NCBI GenBank assembly: GCA_024642605.1
Contig: JAHEAT010000071.1
Span: 1 to 13,931, forward strand
Origin: Microbacteriaceae bacterium
GTDB lineage: Bacteria > Actinomycetota > Actinomycetes > Actinomycetales > Microbacteriaceae
DNA: 13,931 bases
Direction: 5' to 3'
Shown: positions 1 to 6,284 of the stretch, piece after piece
Numbering within the stretch: position 1 is the first letter of the stretch
Layout of the letters: each line of letters starts with the position of its first letter
The notes under the pieces: generated by a model
Database searches by the model: none
Seen by the model: the letters and a program-made list of their open reading frames with translations, nothing else
What the model was told of the DNA's origin: nothing
Made by a program: the position numbers and the translations under genes

Positions 1-390
1 CACCGTCGAGCAGGCGTATCGTGGAGCGAACTGGGATGGCTCGAGAGTCACCACTGGGTTCTCTGAGCAACCCATGCTGCCTGACGAGGCGTCAAAGTTA
101 CCCAAGGCTCCTTCGTCGCTGTTGTACCAAAGACAATTGACGTTGTTAGGGTCTACGACAAGTTCATAGTTATAGGTATTCTGAAGCGCTTGAGGAGAAT
201 TGAACCCGGCGCAGTAATCCCCGGTGAGGTAATCGAAACATGCAACCGTTGACGCGCCATTAGTGAAGATATATGCGCGGTGGTTCGACACTAGGGAATC
301 TTGCCAGATTTCCGCGTATCCACCTACGTATTGAACCGGATTAATCCATTCAGTCGGTGAGCCATCTAGATCCCAGCACCAGTCCGCAGA
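1..390 (-). pseudogene. In-frame continuation of the secreted repeat protein beyond a TGA codon (partial at window edge)
   Basis: Reading the minus strand on from the TGA at 393-391, the same frame stays open for 130 codons to the window edge. The translation has the composition of the upstream part (many Trp, Tyr, Asn, Asp, Gly). It also carries another copy of the same Cys-pair motif, VACFDYLTGDYC, equivalent to residues 449-460 if the TGA is counted as residue 400. Further Cys lie in DWCWD, VNCLW and MGCSE. No start codon with a ribosome binding site is visible just after the TGA, so separate translation looks unlikely. I infer that this is the C-terminal part of the same ancestral protein, now after a nonsense codon (TGG to TGA would be one base), unless the stop is read through or is a sequence error. 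The true end lies outside the window. Confidence 0.75.
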
Positions 391-1590
391 TCAGAATCCG
401 TCAACTACTCCCGAGGAGTCTTCGTGTTTCACGAACATTCCGTATGGATTATTTCCAGGAACCACGGAAGGCCAGGAACCACTCGAACACGTTGAAAGGT
501 CAGAAATCTTGAAGCACTCCAAAGCGGAAACCGTCATTACGTAAAGGTTTGCGCCCTGAACCAATAGGCGAGTTGGGTCCCAGCTTTGAGAGTAAGAAAG
601 GAGAGGTGCTTCATTACTTCCACACGCGGCTTGCGTTGCTGAGTCGAAGCAAACTATCGTGTTGTCGCCTGAGAAGTTCGCGAAGTATTTAGTGCCTGAT
701 CTCACTAGCTGTGAAAGTTGCTGACCCGACCAGAAACCGTAACTTATATTTGCGCCTGAAGTGTCGGCAAGCGGTGTAAAACCGCAACTCTCTGGACTAG
801 TCGGGTCAACTACCGAAATGCAAAGAACACCAGGGTCTAGGTCATTTGGTCCACCATGCGGAAACGTGAAGAGATAAAGCCTTCCGGTCAGAGCATCGGC
901 GATTGGGTTCGACCTAGGGCCGGTTACGTAATCTTCTCCGTTAGGACCCTGAATGATTTTTGGCTGTCCATCGCTGTAGCAGGAAGAGCTGTCAGACTTG
1001 AGGTGGCAGTCGAGACCGAGGTACTCGTAGTGGTGATAGACGTTAAACACGTAGTTATCCATCAGCGTCACTCCCCAACCATCACCAGCCGAACCTGCTG
1101 AGAAAGTTGACGCCGGAACTGCAGCTACGGTTTCAGTTGAATATGCCTGGGAGAAACCCGAAATTAGGCCAGCAGCCACGTTGGTTGCAACGGCCTTTAT
1201 GTCAGTAACGTCGGAGGCTGGCACTGGTTCGACGTTGTTCCAAGAAACGCCGGAGTCGGTACTGAACCAAAGTGACCAGCCTTCAGGTGCAACTGCGCTA
1301 CCTGCTTGGTATACAACATTCGAGTTATATGTCGTGTGGATTTCGCGATCGCCAACGCCTGGAGTTAGAAGTGCGGAAGTGCCAACCTGCAGCACGGTAC
1401 CATCTGCTATTGAGGCCTGGTCACGGATAGTTTGGCCATTTAAAAATGCCTCGGTGTTCGAACCAACAGTGTCGGCGACTGGCCCGTTGGTAATCGGGGT
1501 TGAAGCGATTGCCTGCATGCTAGACATTTGGAGCGCTACAGCGAGAGTAAAAACAATCGCCTTGAACCACTTTGAACTTAATCGAAGCAC
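391..1590 (-). CDS. Secreted protein of unknown function with repeated Cys-x8-Cys motifs, ended early by an in-frame TGA
   Basis: I do not recognise a named family. The GTG start at 1590-1588 has an AAAAGG ribosome binding site about 8 bases upstream. Residues 1-30 form a signal peptide: basic start, hydrophobic core around 11-20, likely cleavage after AIAS. Residues about 40-155 are a Ser/Thr/Val-rich N-terminal region that includes WFSTDSGVSW. From about 170 on, Cys pairs recur: C195-C204, C257-C269, C314-C323 and C359-C368, most as C-x8-C in a V-x-C-F-D-x-x-T type context, separated by Trp/Tyr/Gly-rich stretches. This suggests beta-propeller-like blades, each with a short disulfide loop, in an exported or surface protein. 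The frame ends at TGA 393-391 but the repeats resume beyond it. Two hand-counted rows gave about 48% GC against about 60% in two rows of core genes, fitting an accessory gene. Function unknown. Confidence 0.75.
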   Translation of the reverse strand: MLRLSSKWFKAIVFTLAVALQMSSMQAIASTPITNGPVADTVGSNTEAFLNGQTIRDQASIADGTVLQVGTSALLTPGVGDREIHTTYNSNVVYQAGSAVAPEGWSLWFSTDSGVSWNNVEPVPASDVTDIKAVATNVAAGLISGFSQAYSTETVAAVPASTFSAGSAGDGWGVTLMDNYVFNVYHHYEYLGLDCHLKSDSSSCYSDGQPKIIQGPNGEDYVTGPRSNPIADALTGRLYLFTFPHGGPNDLDPGVLCISVVDPTSPESCGFTPLADTSGANISYGFWSGQQLSQLVRSGTKYFANFSGDNTIVCFDSATQAACGSNEAPLLSYSQSWDPTRLLVQGANLYVMTVSALECFKISDLSTCSSGSWPSVVPGNNPYGMFVKHEDSSGVVDGF

Positions 1591-1639
1591 CTGAACACCT
1601 TTTCGTTAAGGACCAGCCATGTACACAGCCAGTCTTCAG

Positions 1640-1668
1640 TTAGAAGCCTAAGGCTTCACGAATGTCAA
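1640..1668 (-). promoter_or_regulatory. Possible promoter with a palindrome in its spacer, upstream of the secreted protein
   Basis: On the minus strand a consensus TTGACA (complement of 1663-1668) is followed after 17 bases by TTCTAA (1645-1640), a weak -10. Between and overlapping them lies the palindrome GAAGCC-TTA-GGCTTC (1657-1643). It could be an operator for the secreted-protein gene. It could also be a weak hairpin terminator for ychF, which is transcribed towards it, but no T-run follows. The -35 match and the palindrome are seen; the role is inferred. Confidence 0.35.
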
Positions 1669-1717
1669 GTTTCACTAGACCTGTAACGATCGTGTTAACT
1701 CATCGAGTAAAACTAGG

Positions 1718-2791
1718 TCAAACGTTGAAACGGAACTCCACCACGTCGCCGTCCTTCATTACGTATTCTTTGCCTTCCATGCGCACCTTGCCGGCAGCCT
1801 TGGCATCGGCCATTGAGCCGGCCGAGTCGAGGTCTTCGAACGAAACGATTTCGGCTTTGATGAAGCCGCGTTCGAAGTCGGTGTGAATCACTCCAGCTGC
1901 AGCCGGAGCTTTCCAGCCCTGACGAATGGTCCAGGCGCGGGCCTCTTTGGGGCCAGCGGTGAGGTAAGTTTGCAGGCCCAGGGTTTTGAAACCAATGCGT
2001 GCGAGCTGGTCGAGGCCCGATTCATCCTGGCCGAGTGAAGCCAGCAACTCCCCTGCCTCTTCGGGCGTGAGGTCGATAAGTTCGCTTTCAACCTTGGCGT
2101 CTAGAAAAACTGCCTCGGCAGGCGCAACCAAATCGGCTAGAGCCTTCTTCTTGGATGGATCGGTGAGAATCGACTCATCCACGTTGAAAACAAAAAGTGT
2201 GGGCTTTGCAGTTAGCAAACCAAGTTCGCGAATCGGAGCAAGATCGATTTTGGTTGCAGATAAAGGGGTTCCGGCATCGAGCGCCTTGAGCGCTTCGTCG
2301 ATTACCTCGAGCACCACGGGTTCGGCTTTTTTACCCTTTACTTCTTTTTCGAGACGTGGTCTCGCTTTTTCGAGGGTTTGCATATCGGCAAGAATGAGCT
2401 CGGTGTTGATGGTCTCGATGTCACTCTTGGCATCGACTCGGCCATCCACGTGAATGACATCGCCATCTACGAACCCGCGCACAACCTGAGCGATCGCGTC
2501 GGCTTCACGGATGTTCGCCAAAAACTGATTGCCGAGACCTTCGCCTTCGCTAGCACCGCGAACAATGCCGGCGATGTCGACGAACGACACAGGCGCTGGC
2601 AAAATTCGCTCAGAACCGAAGATCTCTGAAAGTCGAGTTAGCCGAACATCTGGCAGGTTAACAACACCCACGTTTGGTTCGATGGTTGCGAAAGGGTAGT
2701 TCGCCGCCAGAACGTTGTTCTTGGTGAGTGCATTAAAGAGGGTCGACTTGCCAACATTTGGCAGTCCCACGATTCCGATAGTTAGGGCCAC
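1718..2791 (-). CDS. ychF: YchF/OLA1-type ribosome-binding ATPase
   Basis: A universally conserved P-loop protein of the Obg/TRAFAC class that binds ribosomes and hydrolyses ATP in preference to GTP. It is 357 residues, close to the family's usual 360-365. The P-loop GLPNVGKST is at 9-17, the switch region YPFATIEPN at 32-40 and G3 DIAG at 72-75. The G4 position reads NVDE (203-206) instead of NKxD, the family change linked to ATP preference. A TGS domain covers about 274-356, ending in the typical VVEFRFNV. The start is GTG at 2791-2789, with no Shine-Dalgarno sequence but a TAAACT box exactly six bases upstream, suggesting a leaderless mRNA. It ends in TGA, so TGA works as a stop in this genome. 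It diverges from the exonuclease over 20 bp. Confidence 0.96.
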   Translation of the reverse strand: MALTIGIVGLPNVGKSTLFNALTKNNVLAANYPFATIEPNVGVVNLPDVRLTRLSEIFGSERILPAPVSFVDIAGIVRGASEGEGLGNQFLANIREADAIAQVVRGFVDGDVIHVDGRVDAKSDIETINTELILADMQTLEKARPRLEKEVKGKKAEPVVLEVIDEALKALDAGTPLSATKIDLAPIRELGLLTAKPTLFVFNVDESILTDPSKKKALADLVAPAEAVFLDAKVESELIDLTPEEAGELLASLGQDESGLDQLARIGFKTLGLQTYLTAGPKEARAWTIRQGWKAPAAAGVIHTDFERGFIKAEIVSFEDLDSAGSMADAKAAGKVRMEGKEYVMKDGDVVEFRFNV

Positions 2792-2797
2792 TTCAAG

Positions 2798-2803
2798 AGT
2801 TTA
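2798..2803 (-). promoter_or_regulatory. -10 box of a leaderless ychF promoter
   Basis: The minus strand reads TAAACT, then six bases (CTTGAA), then the GTG start of ychF. The TANNNT-N6-start layout puts the transcription start on or next to the start codon. No Shine-Dalgarno sequence is present. It overlaps the opposing -10 box of the exonuclease gene. Confidence 0.55.
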
Positions 2804-2805
2804 AT
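2800..2805 (+). promoter_or_regulatory. -10 box of a leaderless exonuclease promoter
   Basis: TTTAAT (5 of 6 to TATAAT) lies exactly six bases before the ATG at 2812. No Shine-Dalgarno sequence is visible, so a leaderless transcript is likely. Only 20 bp separate this start codon from that of ychF, so the two promoters share bases. Confidence 0.45.
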
Positions 2806-2811
2806 AGACGC

Positions 2812-3375
2812 ATGCCTCTGAACTTCACCGCAATCGACTTCGAGACTGCAAATAACGCGGCTGCAAGCCCTTGCGCGGTTGGACTAGTGCGTGTTCGCGA
2901 CGGCCAAATCGCAGATTCGCTCGCCTTACTGATTCAACCGCCGTATCCAAACGACTGGTTCAGTGAGTTCAACATCAAGGTTCACGGCATTCGCCCCTCA
3001 GATGTTTCAGATGCGCCATCCTGGCCCGAAGCGCTGTCGATCATGATCGACTTTATTGGTGCCGATGCCCTGGTGGCCCACAACGCTGGCTTTGACATGG
3101 GTGTGCTTAAAGAATCTGCTCGGCTTATTGACGCGGAATTGCCGGCGCTCGAATATGCGTGCTCCCTCATGATCGCTCGTAAGACCTACCATCTTGACTC
3201 CTACCGGCTAAATGCCGTTGCATACGCCATCGGGCATGAAGAGTTCGAACATCACGATGCCTTAGCCGATGCCGATGCTTGCGCTCGCATCATCATTCAC
3301 GCGGCCAAACGTCAGGGTGTCGATGAGTTGCAGGCCCTAGCCGACGCCACCAGGCACAAAATCAAAACGCTCTAA
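2812..3375 (+). CDS. DnaQ-like DEDDh 3'-5' exonuclease
   Basis: A stand-alone exonuclease of the DNA polymerase III epsilon / RNase T superfamily, expected to remove nucleotides from DNA or RNA 3' ends with two metal ions. All three motifs are present in 187 residues: Exo I DFET with D9 and E11, Exo II HNAGFDMGVL with D95, and Exo III HHDALADADA with H148 and D153, which marks the DEDDh subtype. The N-terminal AIDFETANNAAASPCAVGLV pattern is typical of short bacterial exonucleases of COG0847 type. There is no BRCT, UvrC-like or polymerase domain, so it is more likely a repair or RNA-trimming enzyme than the replicative proofreading subunit. The ATG at 2812 fits the usual start, just before the first strand. 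The substrate cannot be told from sequence. Confidence 0.9.
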   Translation: MPLNFTAIDFETANNAAASPCAVGLVRVRDGQIADSLALLIQPPYPNDWFSEFNIKVHGIRPSDVSDAPSWPEALSIMIDFIGADALVAHNAGFDMGVLKESARLIDAELPALEYACSLMIARKTYHLDSYRLNAVAYAIGHEEFEHHDALADADACARIIIHAAKRQGVDELQALADATRHKIKTL

Positions 3376-3378
3376 CGT

Positions 3379-4869
3379 CTAGTTGTTTTGAGGAAATCCC
3401 AGATTAATTCCGCCGTGGCTTGGGTCGAGCCAGCGCTGAGTGACCGCTTTGGTTTTTGTGTAGAAACGAATGCCGTCGGCTCCGTGAGCCTTGAGGTCGC
3501 CAAAGATGCTCGCCTTGTCGCCACCGAAGCTGAAGGTAGCCACCGGAACCGGGATTGGCACGTTAATACCAATCATGCCCACCTGAACTTCTCGCTGAAA
3601 CCGTCGAGCGGCCCCTCCATCGTTGGTGAATATGGCAGTCCCGTTGCCGAACTCGCTGGAGTTGATCAGCGCTACGCCAGCTTCGTATGAATCAACTCTG
3701 ATGACCGATAGCACCGGCCCAAAAATCTCATCCCGGTAAACCTTTGAAGTGATGGGTACTTTATCGATGAGGGTCGGGCCTAGCCAGAAACCGTGCGCGT
3801 CGCCATCGGGTTGCACCGATCGGCCGTCAACCACAACAGCTGCCCCATCGGCGGTGGCTACGTCTATATAAGAAGCGACCTTGTCGCGGTGCTCTCGAGT
3901 GATGAGCGGGCCCATGTCGCAAGAACGTCGACCATCGCCGGTGGTGAGTTTCGACATGCGTGATTCGATCTTTGCAACCAGCAGATCAGCAACCGGTTCG
4001 ACGACAACCAGGGCACTGATTGCCATGCAGCGTTCACCGGCCGAGCCGAAGCCGGCATTGATGGCAGCGTCGGCGGCAAGATCAAGGTCGGCATCGGGCA
4101 AAACCAGCATGTGGTTCTTTGCCCCGCCGAGCGATTGCACGCGCTTTCCTGCCGCCGTTGCTTTTTCGTAAACGTATTTCGCAATTGGCGTCGAGCCCAC
4201 GAATGAAACCGCCCGGATGCCAGGGTGCTCAAGCAGCGCATCCACCGCAACTTTGTCGCCTTGTACGACGTTGAACACTCCAGCGGGCAGGCCGGCTTCG
4301 GTCAGTAGCTCGGCAATCCAAATGGCTGCACTTGGGTCTTTTTCGCTCGGCTTGAGAATGACGGTGTTTCCGGTCGCGAGCGCTAGCGGAAAGAACCACA
4401 TTGGCACCATGGCCGGAAAGTTGAACGGGCAGATGATAGCCACTGGGCCGAGCGGCTGACGAATGCTGAACACATCGACACCCGTCGAAACTTGTTCGCT
4501 GTGCTCACCTTTGGCTAGGTGCGGAGCGCCCAAGGCAAATTCGACGACCTCTTGGCCTCGGGTAACCTCGCCAAGCGCATCAGAGAGCACCTTGCCGTGT
4601 TCTTCGGTGATGATGGCTGCGAGTTCGGGTTTTTTAGCATTTAGAAGCTCGCGAAACTTGAACAGAATCTGCTGTCGATTTGCCCAACTCATTTCGCTCC
4701 ACTTAGCAAACGCCTCTGAAGCAGCGGCCACGGCAGTCTCGACATCTGCCGTTTCGGCGAGCAGCACCTGTTTGGTCACAACTCCCAGGGCCGGATCGAA
4801 CACATCGTGTGTGCGCGTGCTTTTTCCGGAGGTGAGTTGCCCGTTTATAAAGTGCTGAATCGAAGCCAT
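3379..4869 (-). CDS. mmsA: Methylmalonate-semialdehyde dehydrogenase (CoA-acylating)
   Basis: An NAD-dependent aldehyde dehydrogenase expected to convert malonate or methylmalonate semialdehyde plus CoA to acetyl- or propionyl-CoA, in valine, beta-alanine or inositol breakdown. The 496 residues match the family. Features seen: PFNFPAMVPMWFFP at 148-161, the Rossmann segment FVGSTPIA at 223-230, catalytic C281 in GERCMAIS, EIFGPVLSV, and the C-terminal FGGDKASIFGD. The usual general-base Glu of ELGG is absent; the site reads SLGGAKNH (246-253), typical of the CoA-acylating MMSDH branch and unlike ordinary ALDHs. No iol or mms genes lie beside it, so the pathway is not shown by context. The ATG at 4869-4867 has no Shine-Dalgarno sequence but has TAGACT six bases upstream. 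Confidence 0.93.
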   Translation of the reverse strand: MASIQHFINGQLTSGKSTRTHDVFDPALGVVTKQVLLAETADVETAVAAASEAFAKWSEMSWANRQQILFKFRELLNAKKPELAAIITEEHGKVLSDALGEVTRGQEVVEFALGAPHLAKGEHSEQVSTGVDVFSIRQPLGPVAIICPFNFPAMVPMWFFPLALATGNTVILKPSEKDPSAAIWIAELLTEAGLPAGVFNVVQGDKVAVDALLEHPGIRAVSFVGSTPIAKYVYEKATAAGKRVQSLGGAKNHMLVLPDADLDLAADAAINAGFGSAGERCMAISALVVVEPVADLLVAKIESRMSKLTTGDGRRSCDMGPLITREHRDKVASYIDVATADGAAVVVDGRSVQPDGDAHGFWLGPTLIDKVPITSKVYRDEIFGPVLSVIRVDSYEAGVALINSSEFGNGTAIFTNDGGAARRFQREVQVGMIGINVPIPVPVATFSFGGDKASIFGDLKAHGADGIRFYTKTKAVTQRWLDPSHGGINLGFPQNN

Positions 4870-4875
4870 ATTGCG

Positions 4876-4881
4876 AGTCTA
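4876..4881 (-). promoter_or_regulatory. -10 box of a leaderless mmsA promoter
   Basis: The minus strand reads TAGACT, then CGCAAT, then ATG: the TANNNT-N6-start layout with no Shine-Dalgarno sequence. A clear -35 is not seen at the usual distance. Confidence 0.5.
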
Positions 4882-4917
4882 TTGCTGAGCCTTTCAAATA
4901 ATGTCTGTGGCAACTGA

Positions 4918-4923
4918 TAACTT
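4918..4923 (+). promoter_or_regulatory. -10 box of a leaderless rmuC promoter
   Basis: TAACTT is followed by GCGCAC and the ATG at 4930, the same TANNNT-N6-start layout as its divergent neighbour. There is no Shine-Dalgarno sequence, and the -35 region is weak. Confidence 0.5.
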
Positions 4924-4929
4924 GCGCAC

Positions 4930-6147
4930 ATGGAAATCGTTTATTTAGTTGTTGGTCTCGCCGTGGGTGCTCTACTCGGATGGCTCGTCGCCAAGCTCGG
5001 CAAGAATGCCGACCCGGCTACCGATGGTGCCATTGAAGCCGCCACTTTGCTGGCTACAAAAACCGAAGCCGTGAACCGCCTGGAGGCCCAGGTTGCCGAG
5101 CTCAAGGCTCAGGCGCAGAAAGACACCGCGAACAATCTTCTTGCGGCCGAGATCAAACCCGTTAAAGAATCACTCGCGGCTATGACCCAAACCGTGGCCG
5201 ATCTTCAGCGCCAGCGCACCGCTCAGGTGGGCGAGCTTCAAGAACAGATTCGCAGCGTGGTGGAGAGCAATGAGAACATCCGTAAAGAGGCAGCACAACT
5301 TTCTCAGGCCATGTCTTCGAACAGCGTTCGAGGTGTGTGGGGCGAAACTCAGCTTCGTCGCCTGGTTGAACTCGCCGGTTTACTGAAACACGCAGATTTC
5401 GATGAACAGGCCACCATCGCTACGGGCGATAGCTCTGGCCGCGCCGACATGATCATTCGTCTGCCAGGGGGTAAGTCTCTAGCCATCGACTCGAAGGTGC
5501 CCTTCAACTCGTATCAGGCAGCGTCAGCCATTTCGGAGCTTGCCACTGGAGAAGAAGCGCTTCGTCGCAAGAAGTTGCTAGACGAACACGTCAAGGCAAT
5601 GAAGAGCCACATCGACGCTCTCTCTACTCGCAGCTACTGGACCGGTCTCGATGCAAGCCCAGATTTCGTTATCGCTTTCGTGCCAAGCGAGTCGCTGCTG
5701 TCTGCCGCGCTAGACATCGACAACACCTTGCTTGAGTACGCCTTCAAAAAGAACGTGGCATTGGCTTCGCCGGTGAGCTTGTTTTCGGTATTGAAGACCA
5801 TCAACTACATCTGGCGCCAAAACGCCGACGAAGGTTCGCTTCGCACCATGATCCAGCTCGGCAAAGAACTCTACGAGCGAGTGGGCAAAGTTACCGAACT
5901 TGCCGACAAGCTTGGCCGCTCAATCGGCTCAACGGTAAAGGACTACAACGCATTCGTTTCGAGCTTCGAGCGACGCATGCTGGTAACGGCCCGCAAGCTA
6001 AACGACCTCGACGAAAACGAACTCGGCACCAGCGAGATTGCTGAGCCGAAACAAATCGAAGCGTCGACCGACGCATTCAGCGCAAGCGAAGCAGTGGTTG
6101 AAGCAGAAATCGTCGGCGATGAGCCCGAAATTGAAACACAAAAGTAA
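4930..6147 (+). CDS. rmuC: RmuC family membrane-anchored nuclease-like protein
   Basis: RmuC proteins limit DNA inversion and rearrangement in E. coli; the family has a PD-(D/E)xK-like nuclease core behind a coiled coil. Here residues 3-20 form one N-terminal membrane segment and about 35-125 a heptad-rich coiled coil. The RmuC core runs from about 130 to 355 with the hallmarks VRGVWGE (133-139), RADMIIRLPGGKSLAIDSKV (171-190, candidate catalytic D173, D187 and K189), FVPSESLL (250-257) and RRMLVTARKLNDLD (348-361). An acidic, low-complexity tail of about 40 residues follows. At 405 residues it is a usual length. The C-terminal region should face the cytoplasm, from the short N-terminus and single anchor. 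It is transcribed away from mmsA; the 137-bp gap to the kinase holds a separate promoter. Confidence 0.93.
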   Translation: MEIVYLVVGLAVGALLGWLVAKLGKNADPATDGAIEAATLLATKTEAVNRLEAQVAELKAQAQKDTANNLLAAEIKPVKESLAAMTQTVADLQRQRTAQVGELQEQIRSVVESNENIRKEAAQLSQAMSSNSVRGVWGETQLRRLVELAGLLKHADFDEQATIATGDSSGRADMIIRLPGGKSLAIDSKVPFNSYQAASAISELATGEEALRRKKLLDEHVKAMKSHIDALSTRSYWTGLDASPDFVIAFVPSESLLSAALDIDNTLLEYAFKKNVALASPVSLFSVLKTINYIWRQNADEGSLRTMIQLGKELYERVGKVTELADKLGRSIGSTVKDYNAFVSSFERRMLVTARKLNDLDENELGTSEIAEPKQIEASTDAFSASEAVVEAEIVGDEPEIETQK

Positions 6148-6169
6148 CAGGGCATAAAGCCTCCTGAGA

Positions 6170-6211
6170 GCGTTCGTAAAAGCCTCGATGGCTATACTTT
6201 TACAAGAACGC
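6170..6211. promoter_or_regulatory. Long inverted repeat overlapping the kinase promoter (candidate operator)
   Basis: The arm GCGTTCGTAAAAG (6170-6182) is matched over 13 bp by CTTTTAC-AA-GAACGC (6197-6211), with only a two-base AA bulge and a 14-base spacer. A smaller AGCC/GGCT pair lies in the spacer. A good -10 TATACT (6193-6198) sits at the spacer/right-arm border, so the right arm would cover the transcription start and the left arm the -35 region. This is the position expected for a repressor operator. If transcription starts near 6205, the full hairpin would not be in the kinase mRNA. No T-run follows in either direction, so a simple terminator for rmuC fits less well. Confidence 0.5.
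6193..6198 (+). promoter_or_regulatory. -10 box for the 1-phosphofructokinase gene
   Basis: TATACT matches TATAAT in 5 of 6 bases. The -35 region around 6170-6176 is poor, which would fit an activated or weak promoter. The predicted start near 6205 gives a leader of about 80 nt ending in a clear ribosome binding site AGGAG (6274-6278). Small inverted pairs occur in the leader (GTCT/AGAC at 6222-6235; TGCCG/CGGCA at 6225-6256), but no known riboswitch is recognised. Confidence 0.5.
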
Positions 6212-6284
6212 CGACAAAGAAGTCTGCCGATAGACACCAAGCTGCATCAAACGGCAACCACTGAATTCGTCTTAGGAGACCCCT

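Noticed and set aside
391..393. TGA as selenocysteine in the secreted protein
   Set aside because: No convincing SECIS-like hairpin with a suitable loop follows the codon, no sel genes are in the window, and a Trp or Arg codon fits the context better.
856..1101. Plus-strand 81-codon frame inside the secreted-protein gene
   Set aside because: The minus-strand frame has a signal peptide, repeats and a ribosome binding site; this one has none.
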